In this document: positions 24,017-34,166 of the stretch, one piece after another | How the letters are laid out: every line of letters begins with the position of its first letter | Position numbering within the stretch: position 1 is the first letter of the stretch | Made by a program: the position numbers and the translations under genes | Source: Subtercola sp. | GTDB lineage: Bacteria > Actinomycetota > Actinomycetes > Actinomycetales > Microbacteriaceae | NCBI GenBank assembly: GCA_025463765.1 | Contig: JAODBC010000027.1 | Span: forward strand, 78,952-142,951 | Length of the DNA stretch: 64,000 nt | Direction of reading: 5' to 3' | The notes under the pieces: model-generated | What the model saw: only the letters and a program-made list of their open reading frames with translations | The model's database searches: none | Told to the model about the DNA's origin: nothing

Positions 24017-24807
24017 AACATCTCCTTCGCGGCTGCTCGCCCGATATACGCCTCGAGCACCGCCGGCTCACGCAGAACAGATTCAGGAGCTCCTTCCGCG
24101 ATGATCGCACCCTCAGCGAGCACCACGGTTCGGCTGGTGAGGGTGCGCACGAACCGCATGTCGTGTTCGACCAAGACGACGGTCGTGCCGTGCCGGGCAA
24201 CCGATTCGGTGACCACGTCGACGACGCGTTGTTTATCGGCCGGCGGCATCCCCGCTCCGATCTCGTCGAGCAAGAGCAGTCGCGGCCGAGACATCAGGGC
24301 CCGGCCGAGGTCGACGAGACGACGGGCAGGCGCCGATAAGAACTCCACGTCGATCGCACGGCTCTCGCTCAACCCCAGCCACTCCATCGTCTCCTCAGCC
24401 CGGTGCATGATGTCGCGCTCAGACCTCACGAACCCTGGCAATCGAAGCAGCCCGCCGCGGCTGACCTTGTGCCCTAGCGCACCGGTGGCAAGCTGGTCGG
24501 AGACGGGTAGACCAGTGATCAGGCGCGAGTCTTGGAAAGTGCGACTTATTCCGAGACCGGCACGCCGCCATGCGCCCATCCGGTCGAGGCGCGCTTCCCT
24601 GTCGCCTGTGCGAAAACCGATCTCGCCGGAAGCAAGCCGTACTAGTCCGCTGATCGCGTTGAATAAGGTCGTCTTGCCTGCCCCGTTCGGGCCGACCAAG
24701 CCGACGACTTCTCCCTGTGCCACAGAGAACGAGACATCGTTCACGGCGACCAGGCCGCCGAACCGCACTCGAGCGGCCCGAATATCGATGATGGGGTGCT
24801 CACTCAC
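24013..24807 (-). CDS. livG: ABC transporter ATPase LivG with atypical signature motif
   Basis: A 264-residue LivG-type ATPase: Walker A GPNGAGKTT, LivG-specific FQDSRLITGLPVSDQL, Walker B LLLLDEIGAG. The signature normally reading LSYGQQR or LSGGQ is LSAPARRLVDLGRAL here, so the helix-capping Gly and Gln are missing while the following helix is retained; the D-loop region reads GAGMPPADK. Since LivF has a canonical signature, one composite ATP site may be degenerate, as in other asymmetric ABC pairs (inference). Overlaps livM by 8 bases. Confidence 0.88.
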   Translation of the reverse strand: MSEHPIIDIRAARVRFGGLVAVNDVSFSVAQGEVVGLVGPNGAGKTTLFNAISGLVRLASGEIGFRTGDREARLDRMGAWRRAGLGISRTFQDSRLITGLPVSDQLATGALGHKVSRGGLLRLPGFVRSERDIMHRAEETMEWLGLSESRAIDVEFLSAPARRLVDLGRALMSRPRLLLLDEIGAGMPPADKQRVVDVVTESVARHGTTVVLVEHDMRFVRTLTSRTVVLAEGAIIAEGAPESVLREPAVLEAYIGRAAAKEML

Positions 24808-25840
24808 GGGGGCTCCTTTGTCGCACGCGCAGTCGAATGAGCGATCGTAGACCTGCAGGCCTCAGCAGCAAGATCACGAAAAGAAGACCACCGTCGATGT
24901 AGGCGCCGACATCGCCGATCCCAGGGATGAGCTGACGCACGGCGGTGATCAGCAGCACACCAGCCACCGTGCCCCAGACGCTCGCTATGCCTCCGACCAC
25001 GATCATCGTCAAGAGCATGAGGGTCAGCTCGAGCGTGAAGTTGGCCGGAGTCACGAACGTCAGCACCCCCGCGAGCAGCACCCCGGCAATTCCACCGAGG
25101 AACGCGCTGAGTGCGAAGACCTTGACACGAGTCAACACGACGTTCACACCCATTGCGGCGGCAGCAGTCTCATCTGTTCGGATCATGGCGAGCTGGCGAC
25201 CGAAGGGCGACCGCACGAGTCGCAAGACCACGATCATGGCGAGGGCCGCGCCGACGATGGTGAAGACATACGTGAACGAACCACCCAGGTCGACGAAGAT
25301 GCCGTTGTCACCCTGCGTGGGCGGCCACAATTGGATTGCCAGCAGGGTCGCCTGAGCGAAAGCGAGAGTGATCAGCGCCAAGTAGATCTCGCGGGTTCTG
25401 ATGATCGCGAGTCCGACCAGCGCACCCATGACTGGAGTCACGACGGCGGCGGCCACGATGGCCAGAATCGAACCGATATCGGGCGCCAAGACGGCGTATG
25501 TATAGGCGCCGATCGCCATGAAGGCGCTCTGGCAGAACGCGAATTGACCACCGAATCCAAGAACGAGGTTGTACCCGAGCGCAGCTATGAGATAGCAGCA
25601 GAACAGGCCGACCAGGGTCTGAACATACAGACCAGCAGACGCCGACACCAGCCACACGACAAGAGCAACAAGTACGACCGAGACAGACGGAACCAGTCCA
25701 CCGATGCCGGGCTTGTCGCGATCTGCCACTGTTTCGTTGGTGAGTGCGGGCAACCGCATCAGTCGCATGACTCCCGACGCGGGGATGCTCGCCCCCCGCA
25801 CTCGGGCACGGGTGGCGGCCAGCGTGTCGTGCACGCTCAT
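24800..25840 (-). CDS. livM: ABC transporter permease LivM
   Basis: A 346-residue membrane protein with about nine to ten hydrophobic segments starting near residue 50 (VSVVLVALVVWLVSAS) and the LivM fingerprint LGYNLVLGFGGQFAFCQSAFMAIGAY. The cytoplasmic coupling loop is RLVRSPFGRQLAMIRTDETAAAAMGVN. ATG 25840 overlaps the livH stop by ATGA, supporting this start over a much longer, non-family extension. Forms the channel with LivH. Confidence 0.9.
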   Translation of the reverse strand: MSVHDTLAATRARVRGASIPASGVMRLMRLPALTNETVADRDKPGIGGLVPSVSVVLVALVVWLVSASAGLYVQTLVGLFCCYLIAALGYNLVLGFGGQFAFCQSAFMAIGAYTYAVLAPDIGSILAIVAAAVVTPVMGALVGLAIIRTREIYLALITLAFAQATLLAIQLWPPTQGDNGIFVDLGGSFTYVFTIVGAALAMIVVLRLVRSPFGRQLAMIRTDETAAAAMGVNVVLTRVKVFALSAFLGGIAGVLLAGVLTFVTPANFTLELTLMLLTMIVVGGIASVWGTVAGVLLITAVRQLIPGIGDVGAYIDGGLLFVILLLRPAGLRSLIRLRVRQRSPRE

Positions 25841-26694
25841 GCGCTCTTTCCCAACAGGCCCGCGGGCTTCACGAGCAGCACCACGAGCATCACAGCCAGC
25901 GACACGAACGGGGCATAGCTTCCTCCGAATTGACCGGCTACGAGGGCTTGAAGCACTCCGGTGAGGAGGCCGCCGATGACGGCACCCGGAAAGCTGCCGA
26001 ATCCGCCCAGCACTACAGCGGCGAAGCTGTCGAAGGTGTACTGCTGCCCCAGCGCTGGAACGAGCAGAAAGGTCGGAAAGATCAGCGCGCCACTCAGTGC
26101 GGCGAGGCAGCCGCCGACGCTCCAGGCGATCGCCGATGTGCGAGCCGGGTTCACACCCGCGACTACGGCGCCGGTGCGGTTGCTGGCCACCATGCGCATT
26201 CGAAGTCCTTCTTTCGATCGGCGCAAGGTGATCGTCAGGGCGACAACGAGGATGCACGCCACGACGATGAGAACGATATCCATACCCGACCATCCCAGTG
26301 AGGGAATCAGCGGTGATCGGCTTGCATACGGCGCCATGGCTTGTGCTTCCGGGCCGAAAGCCTGCAGGAACGCTGTGCTGCTCACCTCGGTAATGGCGAG
26401 TAGCACGATCACCTGCGATAGCAGGCTCGCCGACTGCAGGGGGCGCATCGCAAACCGATTGATCACATATCCCGACAACCCGCCAACGACGACGGCGATG
26501 ACTATCGCGAGCGGGATCGGCAGACCGATGACTGTTCCGAACTCCCAGGCGACGTAACCGCCGAGCACCATCTGACTTCCATTGGCAAAGTTGACCACAC
26601 CGGTGGCACGGTAGACGATGGTGAATCCCAGTGCCACGAGAACGAGCGCGAAACCGTTGACGAGGCCGCTTCCGAGTGCTGAACCGAGGTCCAT
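25837..26694 (-). CDS. livH: ABC transporter permease LivH
   Basis: A 285-residue permease with about eight membrane segments. LivH landmarks: ATGVVNFANGSQMVLGGYVAW near residue 30 and the coupling loop SKEGLRMRMVASNRTGAVVAGVN, then FAAVVLGGFGSFPGAVIGG. Lies 33 bases downstream of the binding-protein gene. Pairs with LivM; specificity comes from the binding protein. Confidence 0.9.
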   Translation of the reverse strand: MDLGSALGSGLVNGFALVLVALGFTIVYRATGVVNFANGSQMVLGGYVAWEFGTVIGLPIPLAIVIAVVVGGLSGYVINRFAMRPLQSASLLSQVIVLLAITEVSSTAFLQAFGPEAQAMAPYASRSPLIPSLGWSGMDIVLIVVACILVVALTITLRRSKEGLRMRMVASNRTGAVVAGVNPARTSAIAWSVGGCLAALSGALIFPTFLLVPALGQQYTFDSFAAVVLGGFGSFPGAVIGGLLTGVLQALVAGQFGGSYAPFVSLAVMLVVLLVKPAGLLGKSA

Positions 26695-26727
26695 CAGCAG
26701 ATCATCCGCCCGCGGTTGCTGCGACCG

Positions 26728-27933
26728 TTACTTGGCATCAGTCAAGGTGTTGTCGGTGACATCGTTCCCGAAGAAGCTCACCGCTCCACCGGTGATGCCA
26801 TAGAAGTTCGTGCAGCTGTTGCCTTTGTGCGAGGTCGATGAGAACTGAATCGGGCACGGCAGCTCGGGAGACGAATACGGTTGCATCGACTGCAAGCCGG
26901 TCACGATTCCGTCGGGCGTGTAGTCCTTGGCATTCTGCAATCCCGCCACGAACGCTTGGGCCGCGACATATGCCTGAACCGTCCACACGATCGGAGTCTG
27001 GTTCGGGTAAGCCGCCGTCCACTTCTTCATGAAATCATCTGTGCAGGCCGCACCCACGGGGCAGGCAAGCGGGGTCAGCGCGTAGTACTGAATCTTGGGA
27101 TCCGACGTCGCCAGCGTATCGAGTGAGGTGTTCGATCCCGCAAATGTCACGAGCGGAATATAGGCCGACTGACCGATCTCGGCGTTGAGCGCGGCTGCAA
27201 TCGCCGGCGCGGTCACGCCGAGAAGAATGACTTGCGCCCCGGCCTGTTTCAGGGCGCTGATCTGGCTGGTTGCGTCTGTGGCCGTGGCAGCGATCTTCTG
27301 CTGCGAGTTCACCGACAGCCCGACTGCTCCGAGCGCCGTTTGCGCACCACTCAAGGCCGATGTGCCGTAGGCGTCGTCTTCGACGAGCATGCCGACATTC
27401 TGCACGTTCATCGACTTGACGAGCTTCGCGATTCCGGTAGCAACGTCGGCAGAAGAGAAATTGGGGGCGAAGACGTATTGGTTGAAGGGTGTCGTCAGAC
27501 CGGGGTTGATGCTGCCTGGAGTATAGAACGGAACCTTCGAGCTCGTTGCCACCTGCATGGTGGAAAGGGCGGTCGTGGTGAACGCGGGGCCATAGAGTGC
27601 CGAAACCTGGTCTTGTGTCACATACTTTCGCGCCAACGAGACGGCCGTCGCAGGGTCACTGGCGTCGTCACCGTACAGAAACGAGACGGACTTGCCATTG
27701 ATGCCCGACGACGCCACATCGGCGAAGGCCAGCTTGGCGGCATCTTGATACGTCGAGTCGAAGCCGGCGTCTGCGCCGGTCAGGCCGAATTGCACGCCAA
27801 TCTTGATCGAGCTCGAATCGGTCGATGACGATCCGCCCGATGAACATGCCGAGACGGCGAGCCCGATCGCGAGCATCCCGCCCACCACGCTCATCAGCCT
27901 CGAGAGGCGCTTTCGTTCCGTCGAAATTGTCAT
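26728..27933 (-). CDS. Liv-type substrate-binding lipoprotein
   Basis: A 401-residue periplasmic-binding-protein (type I) lipoprotein. The N-terminus has a positively charged segment (TERKRLSRL), a hydrophobic core and a lipobox LAVSAC near residue 30, so it is anchored outside the membrane. The mature part begins IKIGVQFGLTGADAGF and contains FLYGDDASDPATAVSLARKYV. Two in-frame ATGs are adjacent (27936 and 27933); the second has better spacing from GGAG. It captures the substrate for LivHMGF. Promoter with perfect -35 TTGACA lies upstream. Confidence 0.9.
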   Translation of the reverse strand: MTISTERKRLSRLMSVVGGMLAIGLAVSACSSGGSSSTDSSSIKIGVQFGLTGADAGFDSTYQDAAKLAFADVASSGINGKSVSFLYGDDASDPATAVSLARKYVTQDQVSALYGPAFTTTALSTMQVATSSKVPFYTPGSINPGLTTPFNQYVFAPNFSSADVATGIAKLVKSMNVQNVGMLVEDDAYGTSALSGAQTALGAVGLSVNSQQKIAATATDATSQISALKQAGAQVILLGVTAPAIAAALNAEIGQSAYIPLVTFAGSNTSLDTLATSDPKIQYYALTPLACPVGAACTDDFMKKWTAAYPNQTPIVWTVQAYVAAQAFVAGLQNAKDYTPDGIVTGLQSMQPYSSPELPCPIQFSSTSHKGNSCTNFYGITGGAVSFFGNDVTDNTLTDAK

Positions 27934-28002
27934 CATTGCTCCATTCGAGTGGGCGACCCTAGCTGCATCGTTGCGGCGAGCTAATAAGGTTTGGGTAAAG
28001 CA

Positions 28003-28015
28003 AGTTTTACTGTGA
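28003..28015 (+). promoter_or_regulatory. TTTTACNGTSA motif copy 1 (overlaps livJ-operon -10)
   Basis: AGTTTTACTGTGA, covering the -10 box of the leftward promoter. It shares TTTTAC-N-GT-S-A with 28043-28055 and (inverted) 28091-28103. Position would suit repression of the transporter operon. Confidence 0.55.
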
Positions 28016-28032
28016 GAATATAACAATGTCAA
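28004..28032 (-). promoter_or_regulatory. Promoter of the ten-gene importer/CoA operon
   Basis: On the reverse strand: -35 TTGACA (28027-28032, perfect), 17-nt spacer, -10 TAAAAC (28004-28009). Transcription would start near 27997, giving a leader of about 60 bases before the binding-protein gene. Confidence 0.7.
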
Positions 28033-28042
28033 GAGGGCCGCG

Positions 28043-28055
28043 AATTTTACGGTCA
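28043..28055 (+). promoter_or_regulatory. TTTTACNGTSA motif copy 2
   Basis: AATTTTACGGTCA, same orientation as copy 1 with starts exactly 40 bp apart, about ten bases upstream of the -35 box of the leftward promoter. Confidence 0.55.
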
Positions 28056-28090
28056 CCTAAGTTCCGGCCTCGGGATTTTTGCGAGTTGCG

Positions 28091-28103
28091 TGACAGTAAA
28101 ATC
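28091..28103 (-). promoter_or_regulatory. TTTTACNGTSA motif copy 3 (inverted)
   Basis: Reverse-strand GATTTTACTGTCA, 51 bases before the start of the XRE-cupin gene; probably part of its own promoter control. Confidence 0.55.
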
Positions 28104-28153
28104 ATGAATAGCCTGCACGACACACGAGCTAGAGACCCAAGGGAGGTGTGAGC

Positions 28154-28756
28154 TTGACCGATTCCAAGCCGAACGCAGAGGCGAGCGGTGTCTCGAGTGA
28201 GGGCCTGCACATCGGAACCAAAATCCGCGAATGGCGAAATGAGAATGGTGCGACGCTGGCAGCGATCGCGAAGGCGACCGACCTCTCCACGGGTTACGTG
28301 AGCCAGGTCGAGCGAGGGTTGGCAAACCCCTCTCTCGAGACACTGAAGCGCCTCACCGACGCTCTGGGGCACGCCGTCGCCGAGTTGTTCAGCAACGAGC
28401 CAGCGGCCCAGGGCACCACCTATTTCGTATCGCGTCAAGGACAACGCAAAAAGATTCAGTTTCCGGGCTCGGGCATCATGAATGAATTGCTCAGCCCAGA
28501 TCTTCAGCACGCCATGGAGGTCATCTGGGTCGAGGCGCCGTCGGGCGCCTCGAGCGGCGTTCACGCTCATCTGCATGAAGGAGAAGAGTGCGGGGTCATC
28601 ATTCAAGGTCAGATGATTCTGTGGCTCGACTCTGAAGAGATCGTGCTGAATGGCGGCGACGCGATCTACTTCGACTCCCGAACGCCTCACCGGTGGATCG
28701 CGGGTGACGGATCGCAGCTCCGCGCCATCTGGCTCATCACGCCTCCGTCTTTCTGA
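28154..28756 (+). CDS. XRE-family regulator with cupin domain
   Basis: A 200-residue two-domain regulator. Residues ~20-75 are an XRE/Cro HTH (GTKIREWRNENG, ATLAAIAKATDLSTGYVSQV, ERGLANPSLETLKRL). Residues ~95-195 are a cupin with VHAHLHEGEECGVIIQGQ and the second motif DSRTPHRW, a small-molecule sensor. TTG 28154 is preferred because GGGAGG lies 7 bases upstream; GTG 28148 would overlap it. Divergent from the importer operon and the likely reader of the triplicated TTTTAC motif. Related regulators (PuuR-like) control amine and amino-acid catabolism. Confidence 0.9.
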   Translation: MTDSKPNAEASGVSSEGLHIGTKIREWRNENGATLAAIAKATDLSTGYVSQVERGLANPSLETLKRLTDALGHAVAELFSNEPAAQGTTYFVSRQGQRKKIQFPGSGIMNELLSPDLQHAMEVIWVEAPSGASSGVHAHLHEGEECGVIIQGQMILWLDSEEIVLNGGDAIYFDSRTPHRWIAGDGSQLRAIWLITPPSF

Positions 28757-28796
28757 GCGTTGCCCGGAGAATTGCCGATCGGCACGTTGTGGCTTT

Positions 28797-30326
28797 TCAC
28801 ACGATGGCGTCGGCTGATGCACCAGTGACCGCCCGGGTCAGTTCGTACTCCGTGAGGTCGGCTCCTGACAGTTCCGCGGTCATTTCGCCGCGCCGAATGA
28901 CGAGAACACGCTGACAGAGCACGACGAGCTCACTGGGATCTGACGACCCGACGACGATGCCCATTCCACGGCTCGCCAAATTTCGGAGAACGTCATGCAG
29001 ATCTTGTCTCGCCGAGATGTCGACACCCACGGTGGGGTCTTCGAGTACGAGAAAGTGCGGCTCTGAGAGAACTCGACCTCCGACTAGCGCCCGCTGTTGA
29101 TTGCCACCAGACAGCTGTCCGATGCGTTGCGAGAACACGGGCGTCAGCCCCAGGAGGTCAGCGACCGGCTGGCAGAACCGTCTGATCATGCCGGCCGAGA
29201 CGAAGCTGAACCGAGAACTCGACCCCAGAGCACCTAACGCCATATTCTCAGGCACCGGCTCGTGATCTAAAATGACGTCTCGCCGAGACGCGGGAAGCGA
29301 CGCCACGCCCAATCGAACCGCTTTTCGCACCGACCCGAAGGTATCTGTGCCGCGACGCACGACGCCGACGCTCGGGCGCCGTTGGCCCGACAGCACCGCG
29401 AAGGCCGTCTCGACGCCAGAACCCGGAAGTCCAGCGATGCCGACCACTTCGCCCGGGGCGACATCGATCGAGAAATTCTTCAGGAAGCCGTCTGTGACTC
29501 CATGGGCACAGAGGTGGTCTCGTCCGCCTAACGCAGACAGCGGCTCCGCGACATCTCGCAGAGCCGTGGCGTCTTGTGTGGAGTGAGTGTCAGAACCGTC
29601 GGCCTGCAGCATCATGCCGACCAGCATTTCCTTGTCGAACTCCTCGCGACCCAGCGTGGCGAGACGTTCGCCGTCTCTCAACACAGTGACGTTGTCGCAC
29701 AACCTCACAACTTCTTCTAAGCGATGGCTGATGTACAGAATCGCCACGTCGTGAGAACGCAGATCCTCGATCAGCTGCAGAACTCGTTCGGCGTCTTCGG
29801 GATTCATGGCGGATGTCGGCTCATCGAAGGCGATCACTCGCGCGCCGCGGTAGAGCAGTTGTGCAACGAGCACGATTTTCTGCCAGGAGACGGGAAGCGA
29901 CGAAACGGCCGCGCCAGTATCGATGTCGATTCCGAGACTGTCGAGCACCTCTCTGACGCGTCGGCGCTCGCTTCGTCGATTGATAAAGCCCCAGGTGTTG
30001 GGCTCGAACCCCAAGGTGACCGCTTCTTGAACCGTCATCTGCATCGGCAAAACGAGTTCTTGCGTCACTGCCCTGATTCCGAGTGACGCAGCTCGAGCCG
30101 GCGAGTCGAGCGTACGTTCGGTACCACCGACCAGAATCGAACCGGTACTCGGCAGATGTCGCCCTGTCAGGATGCCGACGAGCGTGCTCTTGCCCGCTCC
30201 GTTTCGCCCGATCAGACCGTGCACCTCTCCAGACCGCAGGGCGAGGTCGACGTTCGCAAGAACCGTCGTTTCACCGTACGTCTTGCCGATACCTCGGAGC
30301 TCTACGACGGGAGAATTGTCGCTCAT
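28797..30326 (-). CDS. Sugar-type ABC transporter ATPase (RbsA/XylG family)
   Basis: A 509-residue protein with two fused ATPase halves. First half: Walker A GRNGAGKST, signature LPVSWQK (variant), Walker B VIAFDEPTSAMNPED. Second half: the usual degenerate P-loop GIAGLPGSGVE, signature LSGGNQQRALVGG and LVLEDPTVGVD. This is the single ATPase of ribose-type CUT2 importers. Overlaps the permease gene by ATGA. The convergent XRE-cupin gene ends 40 bases away. Confidence 0.92.
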   Translation of the reverse strand: MSDNSPVVELRGIGKTYGETTVLANVDLALRSGEVHGLIGRNGAGKSTLVGILTGRHLPSTGSILVGGTERTLDSPARAASLGIRAVTQELVLPMQMTVQEAVTLGFEPNTWGFINRRSERRRVREVLDSLGIDIDTGAAVSSLPVSWQKIVLVAQLLYRGARVIAFDEPTSAMNPEDAERVLQLIEDLRSHDVAILYISHRLEEVVRLCDNVTVLRDGERLATLGREEFDKEMLVGMMLQADGSDTHSTQDATALRDVAEPLSALGGRDHLCAHGVTDGFLKNFSIDVAPGEVVGIAGLPGSGVETAFAVLSGQRRPSVGVVRRGTDTFGSVRKAVRLGVASLPASRRDVILDHEPVPENMALGALGSSSRFSFVSAGMIRRFCQPVADLLGLTPVFSQRIGQLSGGNQQRALVGGRVLSEPHFLVLEDPTVGVDISARQDLHDVLRNLASRGMGIVVGSSDPSELVVLCQRVLVIRRGEMTAELSGADLTEYELTRAVTGASADAIV

Positions 30327-31324
30327 GCGCGCCTCTCCTGCCGTGCGAGGATGACTGCGAGAATCAGTACGCCGCCTTCGATCAATTGGATGACTGCGCT
30401 GGGATAGTTCAGCATCACCAACCCGGTGTCGAGCGCTGCCAAGAAGAACACGCCGAACACGGTCGCAAGAACCGAGAAGCGCCCTCGTCCGACGAGCGCC
30501 GCACCCAAGAAAACGGCCGCATAGGGTGGCAGCAGAAGACCGGCACCGCTATTGGGATACGACGAAGCGCTCTGCGACGTAACGAAGACACCGACGAGCC
30601 CCGCGAACAGCCCCATGAGCACGAATGCCGAGATCCGCACCGACTGCACCGAGATTCCGGCAAGACGAACCGCCGTCGGATTGATGCCGGTTGCTTTGAC
30701 TCTCCGGCCGTAGGTGGTTCTTCCGAGCGCTATGGCCAGCGCGACGACAAGGAATATCCCCGCCCAGGTGGAGAAGGGAAACCCGAGGTGGTTCACAAGC
30801 GTCAAGTCGATGTAGGAGTCTGTGACCCCGTTGGTGATCGTCTTGCTCCCTGTGAGAAACTCTTCCAGCCCGCTCGCAACGAACCCGACCGCGAGAGTCA
30901 CGATGAATGCTGGTGCACGACCGGATGTGATCGCAACGCCGTTGACGACTCCGACCGCGATTCCGATGATCGCAGCGACGAGCACGGCCTCGAAGGTCGA
31001 GCCCCCTAGAGCCGACATCGTCAGAATGGCGCACGAGCCGGACAAGCCGATGGTCGAGGCGAAAGACAGATCGAATTCGCCGATCAGCAGCACCACCGTC
31101 ACACCGAGCGCCAAGACGAGCAACCCGATCTGCTGATTGGCGACTGATTGGAAGTTCGCCCAAGTGGCGTAGGTACCCGGAAGATTGATGCTGAAGTACC
31201 CGATCATCAGCACTGCAAGAACGACTCCCGGAGCCCACCCCACGTGCCCTAGCCAAGGAGGCCGACTCCGAGAACTACGCACTGGCGCTTCGGCCGCCTT
31301 CTGCGGCTCAACAACTGTTGTCAC
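30323..31324 (-). CDS. Sugar-type ABC transporter permease (RbsC family)
   Basis: A 333-residue CUT2 permease with about nine to ten membrane segments from residue ~30 onward and family landmarks LVLALGVTVVLLIGEFDLS, GVVNGVAITSGRAPAFIVTL, GRTTYGRRVKATGINPTAVRLAGI and GAALVGRGRFSVLATV. GTG 31324 is chosen for its upstream GAGGAG; the ~37-residue longer frame overlaps the hairpin region and lacks family similarity. Works with the RbsA-type ATPase and the binding protein upstream. Confidence 0.9.
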   Translation of the reverse strand: MTTVVEPQKAAEAPVRSSRSRPPWLGHVGWAPGVVLAVLMIGYFSINLPGTYATWANFQSVANQQIGLLVLALGVTVVLLIGEFDLSFASTIGLSGSCAILTMSALGGSTFEAVLVAAIIGIAVGVVNGVAITSGRAPAFIVTLAVGFVASGLEEFLTGSKTITNGVTDSYIDLTLVNHLGFPFSTWAGIFLVVALAIALGRTTYGRRVKATGINPTAVRLAGISVQSVRISAFVLMGLFAGLVGVFVTSQSASSYPNSGAGLLLPPYAAVFLGAALVGRGRFSVLATVFGVFFLAALDTGLVMLNYPSAVIQLIEGGVLILAVILARQERRA

Positions 31325-31357
31325 GATTGACTCCTCTTCATGAGTTGCGTTCGAAGC

Positions 31358-31396
31358 GTGCCCGGCCAACGGATCACAGATCCACTGACCGGGCAC
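31358..31396. other. Nested stem-loop between binding-protein and permease genes
   Basis: Outer arms GTGCCCGG (31358-31365) and CCGGGCAC (31389-31396) pair perfectly over 8 bp; inside, GGATC-ACA-GATCC adds a second perfect 5-bp stem, with 5-nt strands on each side. There is no U-tract. It lies 14 bases after the binding-protein stop and 34 before the permease start on the coding (reverse) strand. Such structures commonly protect or separate the abundant binding-protein mRNA from the rest of the operon. Confidence 0.7.
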
Positions 31397-31410
31397 AGGG
31401 GCACGGAGTG

Positions 31411-32481
31411 TTAGAGCCCGTAGCTCGCCTTCCACTTCGCGAGGTACGGAGCCAATGCGTCGTCGATGCTCACGGGGCCGTTCTGGCTTCCGGGAACGAG
31501 TCGGTTCACGTCGTCGAGCCGTAGAGATTGAAGCTTGTAGACGCCATCAGCTGCTTTCGGATCGATAGCCTGCTTGGCCACGAAGAACTTCAGAAGCTGA
31601 TCCATCGCGATGAGCGGACTTTCCAAAAGATTTCCGTCTACGAGAGCCGGAATGATGTCTGGGTTGTCCCGCATCTGCTGGACGTTGGTCGGATCTGCTT
31701 CGAACGGGTACACCTTGATGTCTTTGCCTGAAGCCTTCACCGCCTGCACGCATGCAGCGGTCCACAGGTCGAAAACCGGAACGATCGCCTTGAGGTTGGG
31801 ATTCTGAGCGATAAGGGCATTTGCGTTGGCGAGAGCACTCTGAAAATCGAAGCCGGTGTCGAGTACGCCGACGACGTTGATGCCGGCGGCGGGCAGCTCC
31901 TGCTTGAAAACGTCTGATCGACGCGGACCACTGATGAGCTGAGACGACGTCAGTACTCCGACGTCGTCTCCGGGCTTCAGGTCGCTGATCATCGCGTCTG
32001 CGACCGGCTTGGCGAGCAGACTCGAATCCGCACCCATGAAGGTGAGACCGAGCTCCGAGTTCAGAGATCCGTCGACGTCGCCACCCACCATGATCACGGG
32101 GATGTTGCTCTGCTGTGCTTTCACCAGCCCAGCGCGCACGGTCGATGGTTCGATCGACGACATGATGATGGCGTCGACTCTCTGGTTGAGCAGATTGGTT
32201 ATGCCCGAAGCTGCCTTGGTCGGGTCTCCGGCCGTGTCGACTGTGTTGATCGTCCAGCCGAGCTTGGCGGCCGCCGCCTCCGCGGTGTCATGGATGCGCT
32301 GGTCGAATCCGCCGTCGAGAGTGGCGTCGACCCAGCCGATGGTCTTCGTCGGAACCCCTCCTGCGCTCGCGGCGGGTGTCGAGGCTGTCGCGCCGGCACT
32401 GCATCCTGAAATGGATGCTCCGACGACGCAGAACGCGACAAGCATTCCGAATCGTTTGCGGGTCTTGATGGAGAACTTCAT
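31411..32481 (-). CDS. Sugar-type ABC transporter substrate-binding lipoprotein
   Basis: A 356-residue type I periplasmic-binding protein of the RbsB/LacI-like group. Signal sequence with lipobox SISGC near residue 24 (MKFSIKTRKRFGMLVAF start); mature start KTIGWVDATLDGGFDQRIHD, then LLNQRVDAIIMSS, IPVIMVGGDVDGS. AGGA precedes ATG 32481. Binds the substrate for the RbsAC-type channel. Next to alcohol and aldehyde dehydrogenases, so a polyol, sugar or small alcohol is plausible. Confidence 0.9.
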   Translation of the reverse strand: MKFSIKTRKRFGMLVAFCVVGASISGCSAGATASTPAASAGGVPTKTIGWVDATLDGGFDQRIHDTAEAAAAKLGWTINTVDTAGDPTKAASGITNLLNQRVDAIIMSSIEPSTVRAGLVKAQQSNIPVIMVGGDVDGSLNSELGLTFMGADSSLLAKPVADAMISDLKPGDDVGVLTSSQLISGPRRSDVFKQELPAAGINVVGVLDTGFDFQSALANANALIAQNPNLKAIVPVFDLWTAACVQAVKASGKDIKVYPFEADPTNVQQMRDNPDIIPALVDGNLLESPLIAMDQLLKFFVAKQAIDPKAADGVYKLQSLRLDDVNRLVPGSQNGPVSIDDALAPYLAKWKASYGL

Positions 32482-32679
32482 TGTTGTCCTGCTTTCTAGG
32501 GCTATGTGTTGGAGCGGAGTGACTTTCTTGTGCGTTCTGCGATGGAACAGTGAGACCACTGGCGGGCATGGGGCATCGACATCGCCTGCCAGGTGGGCAG
32601 CGAGCATCGACACCGCAGGTCAGCGCGGTGACGTATGAGGCGAAAGAGACCTCTTAGATGAAAGAGTCGTGCGGCAGAG

Positions 32680-34134
<1,455 letters not shown>

Positions 34135-34166
34135 GGCTAACTCTTTCTCGATCGACGATTGACGCA

